DNA of 64,000 bases from an uncultured Dorea sp. (lineage in GTDB: Bacteria > Bacillota > Clostridia > Lachnospirales > Lachnospiraceae). The DNA lies in assembly GCA_910584265.1 (NCBI GenBank), contig CAJTZE010000004.1:24333-88332 (forward strand). Direction: 5' to 3'. Below the pieces are notes generated by a model. That model searched no databases. It saw only the letters and a program-made list of their open reading frames with translations, and was not told the DNA's origin. A program made the translations under genes and the position numbers. Numbering within the stretch: position 1 is the stretch's first letter; the number at the start of each line of letters is the position of its first letter. This document shows positions 42,675-51,513 of this stretch, piece after piece.

Positions 42675-44364
42675 TTAACCTTTTACCGCACGGAGCACTT
42701 CTGTACCCGCCTGTACAGTTCCATCAGCCAGCACTTCAATTTTGCTGTACTCATCGGAATTGCAGATCACCATAGGCGTCACCAGCGGATAGCCGGCGGA
42801 CTGAATTCCCTGCATATCAAATTCCAGCAGTACGTCGCCTTTTTTCACAGCATCACCTACGGCCGCCTTGCAGTCGAAGAATCTGCCATTCAGCTGAACC
42901 GTATCCATGCCTACATGAATCAGAATTTCCATACCGCCTGATACGGTAAGCCCTACGGCATGCTTGCTGTCAGGAATTACGCTTACGATGCCGTCACAAG
43001 GTGCTGTAATCCTGCCTTCCTCTGGAACGATTGCAAGTCCCTGTCCTAAAATTCCCTGGCTGAACACTGCATCCTCTACCTGCTCCAGCGGAATAACCTT
43101 ACCGGAAAGCGCCGCGCACAGAACGGTCTCCTCCGGCTGGCTCTCAGAAGCCGCATTTTGTTTCACTTCAGGCATGGGTGCAGATGCTTTCGTTTCTTCT
43201 GGCGCATCCTTATATCCGATTGTATAAGTCAGGACAAACGCCACAGCCATTGACACAACATTTACCACAAGATACAGCGGTAATTGATTGTTTAAATACA
43301 GGAGCGCTCCCGGGATTCCTGTCAGCGCCTGCCTGAGCCATATTACCGCAGGTACCGATCGGATTGAGCATATTCCAGCCGGTCTGGGACAGCATGCTGA
43401 TTTCCAAAAAGTTCAGAATATGATGGATTCCAAAAATACCAAGTAATTGTCCGAAGCAGCCATAAACCAGACCGCCCAGTCCAAGCGGAAGTACCAGCAG
43501 CCTTTCCACTACCGCAAGCACAACCAGTTCTACCTGATGGAAAACCGGATCGATCACAAACAGCGCCAATACAATGCCGGATAACATAGTCAGGAAAGGC
43601 GTAATGATCAAATCCAGAGAATCCGGGATTTTTTTCTTGAGAAACTTCTCAATCCGGCTTCCCACAATACCGGTAATAAACGCAGGAAGGACGGAGCCCT
43701 GATATCCTACCACCGGGATAAAGCCGAAAAAGTAAAGCGGAGACGCTGTCTGCTGTCCGACCTCATAAGCATTCGGCAGCGCCGGATTTACCAGCATTAA
43801 TCCAAGAACAATACCGATGACAGGATTCCCTCCAAAAATGCGGAAGGTCGACCAGCACACCAGCGCGGGCAGGAAGGAAAATGCGGTGTCCGTCAGCACC
43901 TGGGTAAAGAAAATAAGGTTGCTGGGAAGGCTTGCAGGAGACATGCCAAACAGATTCAAAAATGCTTCCTGGGTCAGAAGCCCCCGCAGTCCCATAAAAA
44001 GACCTGTGGCTACCAATACCGGAATAATAGGAACAAACACATCACCGAACACACGGACAGCACGCTGAAAAGCATTGCCTTCCTTTTTAACAGGAGCTGC
44101 ATTCGCGGTTACACTGTCTCCCAAAATAGACTGGACTTCATCATAAATCTTGTTTACCAGACCCGTACCAAAAATAATCTGATACTGCCCGGAATTAAAG
44201 AAGCTTCCCTTAACCTTGTCAAGGTTCTCTACCGCGTCCATGTCGATTTTTTCCTTGTCCGCAGTGATAATGCGCAGCCTGGTTGCACAGTGGGCAACGG
44301 ATTGAATATTTTCCCTGCCGCCTGCCAACTCAATAACTTTTTCTGCAATTTGTCGGTTTTCCAT
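42675..44364 (-). pseudogene. sucrose/beta-glucoside-type PTS EIIBCA, internal deletion and frameshift
   Basis: The gene begins at about 44364 (MENRQIAEKVIELAGG) with an EIIB domain (active Cys in VAHCATRLR), then the EIIC membrane domain up to NPIGTCGNMAQAG near 43330. There it breaks: the same frame runs into 40 unrelated residues, while the proper sequence resumes in another frame at LTGIPGALLYLNNQLPLYLV. It continues to an EIIA domain with the active His in GMEILIHVGMDTV and a normal end at 42675. The EIIC part normally between NMAQAG and LTGIPG (roughly 90 residues) is missing. The transporter cannot work. It follows a sucrose-6-phosphate hydrolase-like gene, so sucrose was the likely sugar. 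Confidence 0.82.
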
Positions 44365-44386
44365 AACTTTTATCATTCCTTTCTTT

Positions 44387-45648
44387 TTATAGTGTAAAAT
44401 ATTCCAGTCGTTCTCCCTGCTGTAATCCGGCATACTCAACCCGAAGATTCTCTGCATCGGTAAAATACCGCATGGAGAAGACAACTGCTCCGTCATTCAC
44501 GAATCCGCCCGGTTCACCTGAAGTATTCCGATTTCCGGACCATATTCCAAGCTTACCGTATGGTTCCTGATAGACAGCGACAGCGGTAAATCCCCGCCCT
44601 TTCGCATCAGCAGCAATTCAAACTGTCCGTTTTCCGTATCAAAGCTTCCCTGCTCTTCCATATATGTCCGGGCATTATGCCGGAGCGCGAATACCTCTTC
44701 GACAGGCCTCTGATAAAGCGTGTTTTTTTCCCATGTAAGGACTCTGGGAAGAGCCAGACAGTGGATGTATCCGAATTCTCTGGTAGGGCATGCCTCTTCC
44801 TGCTTCTCGCTCATTCTGGACATCCAGCCCGTCATAATCCGCCGTCCCTTACTATCTATAAATGTCTGCGGGGAGTAAAAATCAAATCCGGCGTCAAACA
44901 GCCGCCGTTCTCCCTCCGGAACAAAGATTTTTTCTTCTTCATGAAAGGTTCCCGGAATATAAGCCGCATAGCTTGTCACCTCTTCCCGTTCCCCTGACTC
45001 GTCCCGTATCCAAGCCCTCTTCTGGGGACAGCAGACCAGAATATCTGTCTCGCCGCCCAGCGAAAACAGATCCGGGCACTCACATACCTGATCCAAATCA
45101 TGACTGTATAAGATTTTCTCATATTTCCAATGAAGGAGATCTGTGGATGAATACAGTGCAACCGCTCCGGTCATATCTTTTTTCTGCGCGCCCACCAGCA
45201 TCCACCAGCTGTCTTTTCCACGCCATACCTTAGGATCTCTATGATGCTGAGTAAAGCAATCCGGTGTATCAATCACTTCCTTCTGCTTCACAAATACACG
45301 TCCATTGTCAGAAATTGCAATGCATTGCCGGCTCTTTCTTATATTATTGTCCTTATTGCTGCCGGTATAGAATATGTACAGCCTTCCGTCATGTTCAATA
45401 CTGCTCCCGGAGTGGATTCCATGGCGGTCCTCCTCCCGGTCCGGTACCAGAGCCGTTCCCTGACTTTCCCAGTGGATCATATCTTTAGAAGTAAACAGCC
45501 CCCATTCCTTATAGGTATGGTCAAGCCGAAAACGATTCCACTGATGGAAAAAATAGTAGGTGTCCTGAAACTGGATGAGACCGTTCGGATCATTCAAAAG
45601 TCCCCTTGGCGGCTCGATGTGGTATGACATTTTATATGGATTCTCCAT
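44387..45648 (-). pseudogene. sucrose-6-phosphate hydrolase-like GH32, C-terminal deletion/frameshift
   Basis: The main frame (45648-44497) has a complete five-bladed GH32 catalytic domain: nucleophile Asp20 in GLLNDPNGL, HHRDPKVW, acid/base in CECPDLFSL. In the C-terminal beta-sandwich it reads ILQVNRAD and stops. The missing end follows in another frame (GFVNDGAVVFSMRYFTDAEN to a stop at 44387). About 30-40 residues between these parts seem to be lost with a frame change near 44505-44520. The catalytic domain might still fold, but the end is broken. It is first in the operon with the broken PTS gene and divergent from an AraC regulator. Confidence 0.72.
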
Positions 45649-45733
45649 GCTGTACCTCCCTCCAAATGCCCTTCCAGGGCTCGATCATTCATAAGCTTTT
45701 TCTTATTTGCAAATGCATTGTATCATTCTGCCC

Positions 45734-45815
45734 ATGGAAATTGGTATGGAAAATCCAAACAATAATATGGAAATTTCTAAGATTTCAAGAAACATGCATC
45801 AAACAGTGCTATAAT
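45734..45815 (+). promoter_or_regulatory. divergent regulatory region with three ATGGAAA half-sites and a leaderless-type promoter
   Basis: ATGGAAA occurs at 45734-45740, 45746-45752 and 45767-45773. The last two are 21 bases apart, two helical turns, as for AraC-family direct half-sites. TATAAT at 45810-45815 ends six bases before the AraC start codon, so the transcript would begin at the ATG. No good -35 is seen. Confidence 0.6.
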
Positions 45816-45821
45816 ACAGTC

Positions 45822-46667
45822 ATGAGAGAATATACAGACAAACTTACCGACAAATCCAAAAAAAGCATATCTGATTTTGTATTTTATAACTGTGGGATCG
45901 AACAATGCGAAGGAGGACAATTCTACGGCCCTAAACGTCGGGATTATCATTTTATTCATTTCGTCGTGAAGGGAGAAGGCACTTTACAGATACAGGACAA
46001 GTCCTATCCCGTCCATCCCAACCAGCTTTTCATTGTGCCAGCCGATGAGGTTTCCACATACTGCGCCAGTATGGAAAATCCATGGAAATACTGCTGGATT
46101 GGTTTCCTTGGCATCCAGTCCGGCCGGTTTCTCCGCTCGCTGATGCACTGCGGCCCCAAACGTTTTGTTCTTGACTGCAGAAACGTCTCTTTCTATGAAC
46201 GGCAGATCGAGCATATCCTGAACATATCAGGCAAACAGCTTTCTACCCATCTGCAGTCCAATGGGATCATGTACAACCTGATCGGAACGCTGCTGGAAGA
46301 GCTGGGTGCAGACGACCCGGAGGATCTGGATATATCCATTCCTTATCAGGCAAAGCAGTACATGGAAATGCACTATCACAACAGCCTTCAAATCGCAGAT
46401 GTAGCGGAAGCTGTAGGCGTCCATGCAAATTATCTTGCCAATATTTTTCAGGAGAAGTATCATGTAACGCCGAAGCAGTACCTCTCTAACCTGAGAATTA
46501 AAAAAGCCTGCAAGCTGCTGTTAGACACAGATCATCCGGTTTATATCATTGCAAATTCTGTAGGCTTCACCGATCAACTGGCCTTTTCAAAATTTTTCCG
46601 GAAGACGATTGGAATACCGCCTTCTGATTACCGTATGCAAAGGAGGAACACTGATGTCAAAAATTAA
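45822..46667 (+). CDS. AraC-family regulator of the sucrose/raffinose locus (MsmR/RafR-like)
   Basis: A 281-residue regulator with an N-terminal cupin domain (GPKRRDYHFIHFVVKGEGTL, HPNQLFIVPADEVSTY) and a C-terminal AraC domain (IADVAEAVGVHANYLANIFQEKY, IIANSVGFTDQLAFSKFFRKTIG). The start is the ATG at 45822 (MREYTDKL); no ribosome site precedes it and the -10 box is so close that a leaderless mRNA is likely. It is divergent from the sucrase/PTS genes and overlaps the alpha-galactosidase start by 14 bases. It is intact although all its presumed target genes are broken. Confidence 0.85.
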   Translation: MREYTDKLTDKSKKSISDFVFYNCGIEQCEGGQFYGPKRRDYHFIHFVVKGEGTLQIQDKSYPVHPNQLFIVPADEVSTYCASMENPWKYCWIGFLGIQSGRFLRSLMHCGPKRFVLDCRNVSFYERQIEHILNISGKQLSTHLQSNGIMYNLIGTLLEELGADDPEDLDISIPYQAKQYMEMHYHNSLQIADVAEAVGVHANYLANIFQEKYHVTPKQYLSNLRIKKACKLLLDTDHPVYIIANSVGFTDQLAFSKFFRKTIGIPPSDYRMQRRNTDVKN

Positions 46668-48533
46668 CATTCTGTACGACGCCGAGAAACATCTGTTTCA
46701 TCTGTCCAATAGCAAAATCAGCTATATCATGGAGCTAAAGGATCATATCTGGCTGCTGCACCGGTACTGGGGACCGCGGCTGAATGCTTATTACGGCTCC
46801 AACTGCCCCGCCGAGGTGAAACGTACCTTTGCCGCCGCACCCAATCCAGGGTCTCCTGCATTTTCTCTGGAGACGGCGCCTCAGGAATTTTCCTGTCCCC
46901 ATCAGGTGACTACCGGGATCCTTCTCTGATGATACGCAGGGAAAACGGATATCCTGCCGGAAGGATGCAGTATCAAAGCTTTGAAATCACAAACCAGCTG
47001 CATATTCCCGACGGGCTGCCTCACATACGGCCTCTGGAAAACAAGGAAGCCGGAACACTGTCCGTCTATTTTCAGGATACCGTGAGCAAAATCCGGCTGA
47101 CATTGCATTATTCTATTATAGAGGACAGCGCCGCCGTCATCCGCTCTGTCCAAATTACCAACCAAGGAACCGAACCCGTCTGGGTTGAGCGCGCTCTCAG
47201 CGCATTAATAGACACTGCATATACCAATGAACAACTGGTTACATTTTACGGCACTCATCAAAAGGAATTCCACCAGCTTTATACAAAACGTTTATTTCCG
47301 CGCAGATGGGCTGAACATGAACGCCCTGTTCTTCTCAACAGCTGGGAAATGTGTTATTTTGATGTGTCTGAGGAAAAAATGCTGCAGGTGATCCAGAAGG
47401 CGGCAAATCTGGGATTTGAGCTGGTAGTTCTGGATGACGGCTGGTTTGGCCGCCGTAACAACAGCAAAAGCTCTCTGGGCGACTGGGAGGTAAATACAGA
47501 AAAATTTCCAGACGGCCTGACTCCTTTTCTGGAATGCGCCCGTAAAAATAACATGCAATTCGGCATCTGGTTTGAACCGGAAATGATTTCACCGGACAGC
47601 AGACTGATGCGGGCACACCCTGACTGGCACGCGCAGATTCCCGGTTACACTCCTCTGCCGGGACGAAACCAGTTGGTTTTGGATTTGACGCGGCTCGAAA
47701 TCCAAGATTATGTTCTGGAGACACTGAGCAGCTTTCTCAGACTATATCCTGTTTCCTATGTGAAATGGGACATGAACCGGCACATAACAGATCCGGGGTC
47801 GCTTACTCTGCCCCACGACCGCACCGGCGAATTTTTCCACCGGTATATATTGGGCCTGTACCGTATCTTGGATCAGTTAACTGCCCGGTTTCCGGATATT
47901 TTATTTGAAAACTGTTCCAGCGGCGACGGACGGTTCGACGCGGGCATGTGCTTTTACATGCCGCAGACCTGGTGCAGCGACAACACAGACGCACTGGACC
48001 GGCAGGCAATCCAGTATGGCGCATCCTATTTATTTCCACCATCTGCAATTACCAGCCATGTATCTGCCGTTCCCAATCATCAAACCGGAAGGCAGATTCC
48101 TTATTCCACCCGCACCGCGGCTGCATCCTCTGCCAATATGGGCTATGAGCTTAATATTCTAAACCTGTCTCCGGAGGAAAATGCGCAGATAAAAGAACAT
48201 TTAGCAGAATACAAAGCCAGAAGAAACCTTCTGACAACAGGAAAATTCTACCGCCTGCAGTCTCCGTTTGATAACCGGAACTGTGCCTGGATGATAATGG
48301 ATCAAAATAAAGAGCAGGCTGTTATATACTATTTCATCAGAGAATATGATACTGCCGCCCTTTCTTACCTTTTAAAGATTCCATATCTGGATGCTGACAA
48401 AATATATATGGAAGAAAATTCCGGAAGACGCTTTACCGGAGAAGAACTGATTCATGCCGGGCTTTCTATAAAACCTGTTTCTGGCGACTTTCCTGTAGTA
48501 GAACTGAACCTGACTGCTGAAAATATAATGTAA
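46654..48533 (+). pseudogene. GH36 alpha-galactosidase, frameshifted and internally deleted
   Basis: It starts at the ATG at 46654 (AAGGAGG upstream) with the GH36 N-terminal beta-sandwich (ISYIMELKDHIWLLHRYWG). Near 46903-46911 the frame stops (CPHQVTTGILL), while the family text GDYRDPSL continues one frame away into MIRRENGYPAGRMQYQSF. Further on, YGTHQKEFHQLYTKRLF joins two parts normally about 95 residues apart, an in-frame loss near 47255. The catalytic barrel is intact: nucleophile in YVKWDMNRHI, acid/base in WCSDNTDALDR. Combined length is about 626 residues against roughly 720-740 for the family. Probably inactive; alpha-galactosides such as raffinose or melibiose were the likely substrate. 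Confidence 0.8.
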
Positions 48534-48540
48534 CAAAATG

Positions 48541-48582
48541 TAACCGCCTTTGATTGATACATCTCTTATCAAACGGCGGTTA
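48541..48582. terminator. terminator between alpha-galactosidase and LysR genes
   Basis: AACCGCC (48542-48548) pairs with GGCGGTT (48575-48581), with an inner TTGAT/ATCAA, followed by TATATTATATC. It serves both convergent genes. Confidence 0.65.
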
Positions 48583-48640
48583 TATTATATCATATATTTT
48601 AAAAAACTTTGTTCAAAACGGTTCCATAGAATCATCTTTT

Positions 48641-49561
48641 TTACACAATCTGCAGATAATTTTTCAGGGCTTCCACATACAATTCTCCCATCCTGCTGAG
48701 TATTGTGTTCTTCCGCGTAATATATCCAATCTCCATAGTGCTGTTCTTGTTTAATTCATCATCTTCAAATGGCACGGCGATATACTCTCCTCCGTTTAAT
48801 TCCTCACAGATAATACCGGAACACAACGTATACCCATTCAGCCCCACCATAAGATTCAGCATCGTCGCCCTGTCATTTGCACGGATGATCCGCGGATATT
48901 CATTCGTAGAAAGAATTTCCTCCGCAAAATAAAAGGAACTGTTATCCCCCTGTTCAAAGGACAGGCAGGGATATTCCTCCAATTGTTCAAAACAGATAGA
49001 CGTTTCGTTTGCCAAGGGATGATTTTTCCATATATAAACATATGCCTGGCAGTCAATCAAATGATGGAATTCCAAGCCCGCCGACTTTAAAAGCCTCTCC
49101 ATGGATTTCCGGTTGAAATCGCAGAGGTACAAAATCCCGATCTCGCTCTTTACTGTACTCACATCACCGATCACCTCTGCCGTCTTTGTCTCCCGGATTG
49201 CAAATTCATACTTGGACATGTCAAATTCCTTTACCATATCCACAAACGCTTTTACCGCAAAGGAATAGTGCTGGGTAGACACTCCAAATTTCTTCTTCCG
49301 TGTACCGCCCTTACCATACTTCTCCAGCACGCTCTCATACTGGCCGTAGATCTGTTTCGCATACAGCAGAAATTCCGCCCCGTCATTGGTCAGGGTAACT
49401 CCTCTGCCTCCCCTGCGGAAAATTGTAATTCCAAGCTCCTTTTCCAGTTCTTTGATTGCGCTCGTAAGAGACGGCTGGGACACATACAGCAGTTCCGCCG
49501 CCTTGTTCATAGATTTCTTCTCTGCGATTGTAATAATATAATTTAATTGTGTTAGCGTCAT
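48641..49561 (-). CDS. LysR-family transcriptional regulator
   Basis: A 306-residue LTTR. It has an N-terminal winged helix-turn-helix (MTLTQLNYIITIAEKKSMNK and AAELLYVSQPSLTSAIKELE) with the linker helix, then a periplasmic-binding-fold effector domain (KKFGVSTQHYSFAVKAF, HHLIDCQAYVYIWKNHPLAN). It starts only 15 bases after the stop of a GH32 gene on the same strand, so it may be co-transcribed and act on the fructan genes, although LysR genes are more often divergent from targets. The effector is unknown. Confidence 0.88.
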   Translation of the reverse strand: MTLTQLNYIITIAEKKSMNKAAELLYVSQPSLTSAIKELEKELGITIFRRGGRGVTLTNDGAEFLLYAKQIYGQYESVLEKYGKGGTRKKKFGVSTQHYSFAVKAFVDMVKEFDMSKYEFAIRETKTAEVIGDVSTVKSEIGILYLCDFNRKSMERLLKSAGLEFHHLIDCQAYVYIWKNHPLANETSICFEQLEEYPCLSFEQGDNSSFYFAEEILSTNEYPRIIRANDRATMLNLMVGLNGYTLCSGIICEELNGGEYIAVPFEDDELNKNSTMEIGYITRKNTILSRMGELYVEALKNYLQIV

Positions 49562-49576
49562 TTATTAATCCCCAAT

Positions 49577-51076
49577 CTAATCACATTCAACTGCTGCCAG
49601 ATCATATTTCACCACATCCATATTTACCGTTCCATCTGCATAGAAGGAGATCCCTTCTGCCACCTGATCCGTATACATGGTTGCTGACAGCACCTGTTCC
49701 CCGCCATTTACAAAGACCTCCACGCTGAACCGGTCCAGAATAATTCTAAGCTTCAGTTCTCCGTCCACAGGATGTACCAGACTGCGGCGCTGATGGATGC
49801 TGGCTCTTCTGGAGCCCGAGAATTTCCTGTCTATTTTCAATATGGATTCCCTCGGACGGAAGCTCAAAGAGGTATGATACCTCTCATTCTGCGCAAACCG
49901 GACAGCAAATTTCTGATATAGATTCTCCGGGTCTCCCGGACGGATGGTTACCTCCATATCAATCCTTCTTCCCTTAATTCCATCCAGCCAGACATTCTCT
50001 GCAACTGTCACGCCCTTATATTCCACTTTATTACGCCGCATCTCATCCAGCTCTCTTATGGGTATCTGATACAGCCTGCCGTTTCTCACCGACAATTCTC
50101 TTGGAAGGCTCATCTGTCCAAACCAGTGTTCTTCCGGAGAACGGATTCCGCAGGAATCCCAGTTCTGCATCCACCCGATCATCACCCTGCGGCCATCCGG
50201 CGTCACCACCGTCTGCGGTGCATAAAAATCAATGCCATAATCTATGGACTGATTATGCATTTCCTGAAACACACCGGTTTCCTCGTCAAACTCACCAATC
50301 AAACAGAGCGTGCCGTTTCCATTATGGTACTCAAATCCTTCCGGAAGCATGTCCTGCGGGCTGGTAAGCAGTACCCATCTTCCATCCAGTTTAAAAAGAT
50401 CCGGACACTCCCACATCTTCCCAAACCGGTTATAATTAGAAACCAATACGCTCTTAAATTCCCACCGAAAGGCATCCTTACTGGTATAGAACAAAATCTG
50501 TCCGCTTCCGTCTGCCGGCCGGTTACCTACAACACAGCAATAAGTCCCATCCTCTTTCCTCCACACCTTTGGGTCGCGGAAATCCGTCCTGCTGCTTCCT
50601 TCCGGAATGTCTGTTCCATCCAGCACCGGATTCTGTTCATATTTCTCATAGTCTACGCCATCTCCCACAGCAATGCACTGGGTCTGCACCTCCCGGTGAA
50701 GGCCATACTTCTGGCGTTCTCTGGATACGCCCGTATACATCAGCATCTGCCTGCCGTCCGGCAGCTCGATCGCGCTCCCGGAAAAGCAGCCGTCCATATC
50801 ATAAACCTCATCCGGAGCCAGAGCCGCCGGAAGATACTCCCAATGCAGCAGGTCGCTGCTCACTGCATGCCCCCAATGCATCGGTCCCCATTTGGACTCA
50901 TATGGATAATACTGATAAAACATATGATAACTGCCCTTATACCATGAAAAACCATTCGGGTCATTCATCCAGCCTGTACGCGGAGTCAAATGGAATTCCG
51001 GGCGTTCCTCTTTCTTGATTATCTTCTCAGAAACCTCCTCATATTTTCTTGCTTCTCGTAATGTCTGACTCGTCAT
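49577..51076 (-). CDS. GH32 beta-fructosidase (cytoplasmic)
   Basis: A 499-residue GH32 enzyme: nucleophile Asp39 in GWMNDPNGFSWY, transition-state stabiliser in TDFRDPKVW, acid/base Glu in MWECPDLFKL. The C-terminal beta-sandwich is complete (LRIILDRFSVEVFVNGGEQV). There is no signal peptide, so it acts on sugars inside the cell. The start is the ATG at 51076 (MTSQTLREA) with AGGAGG before it; the ATG at 51091 overlaps that site. It hydrolyses terminal beta-fructosides (sucrose, fructo-oligosaccharide or inulobiose). It forms its own unit with the LysR gene, separated from the GH91 operon by a strong terminator. Confidence 0.92.
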   Translation of the reverse strand: MTSQTLREARKYEEVSEKIIKKEERPEFHLTPRTGWMNDPNGFSWYKGSYHMFYQYYPYESKWGPMHWGHAVSSDLLHWEYLPAALAPDEVYDMDGCFSGSAIELPDGRQMLMYTGVSRERQKYGLHREVQTQCIAVGDGVDYEKYEQNPVLDGTDIPEGSSRTDFRDPKVWRKEDGTYCCVVGNRPADGSGQILFYTSKDAFRWEFKSVLVSNYNRFGKMWECPDLFKLDGRWVLLTSPQDMLPEGFEYHNGNGTLCLIGEFDEETGVFQEMHNQSIDYGIDFYAPQTVVTPDGRRVMIGWMQNWDSCGIRSPEEHWFGQMSLPRELSVRNGRLYQIPIRELDEMRRNKVEYKGVTVAENVWLDGIKGRRIDMEVTIRPGDPENLYQKFAVRFAQNERYHTSLSFRPRESILKIDRKFSGSRRASIHQRRSLVHPVDGELKLRIILDRFSVEVFVNGGEQVLSATMYTDQVAEGISFYADGTVNMDVVKYDLAAVECD

Positions 51077-51169
51077 ACTAACCTCCTGCATTTAATAATT
51101 AATCTAAACATAACAATCTGAGCTTTGTCACTGTTATAATCGGACACATTACCGGTGAAGATAATGTGC

Positions 51170-51396
51170 CCTCAAATTTTTATTTTGTTTTATCTCGCAT
51201 CCTCTTTTATCAGAAACACTTGTCCGTCACGGCAGACGACGGAAAGCAAACCGTCATATCCTACGATAGCATCAGAAACTGGCAGGAAACAAAGCATCTA
51301 TATATCCTAAACTGCGAAAATAGCACCAGCGTACTGCTAGACAAACAGGGGTTTGCATCCGGCAGTTTCCACACCATAGAACCTTATTATAAATAG
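51170..51396 (+). pseudogene. C-terminal remnant of a YcxB-like small membrane protein
   Basis: A plus-strand frame of about 75 codons without a proper start or ribosome site, ending FASGSFHTIEPYYK. Pieces such as TVISYDSIRNWQETKHLYIL and STSVLLDKQGFASGSF resemble the last part of YcxB-like proteins, which have two N-terminal membrane helices followed by such a domain. The membrane part is missing. It fills the 436-base gap between the two fructan units and looks like a relic on the opposite strand. Confidence 0.45.
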
Positions 51397-51429
51397 ACGT
51401 ACCTATTATAGTTTTCCTCCCGAAAGCCA

Positions 51430-51492
51430 AAAGAGCCGTCCGCCTATTCTCTTCACTTTCTTCCTATGAAAAGAATAGGCGGACGGCTCTTT
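51430..51492. terminator. strong bidirectional terminator after the GH91 operon
   Basis: AAAGAGCCGTCCGCCTATTCT pairs with its complement at 51472-51492 (about 21 bp), with T-runs on both sides. It ends the fructan operon on the minus strand and isolates the downstream GH32-LysR unit. Confidence 0.88.
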
Positions 51493-51513
51493 CTCCACTG
51501 CAAAGCGACCGCA

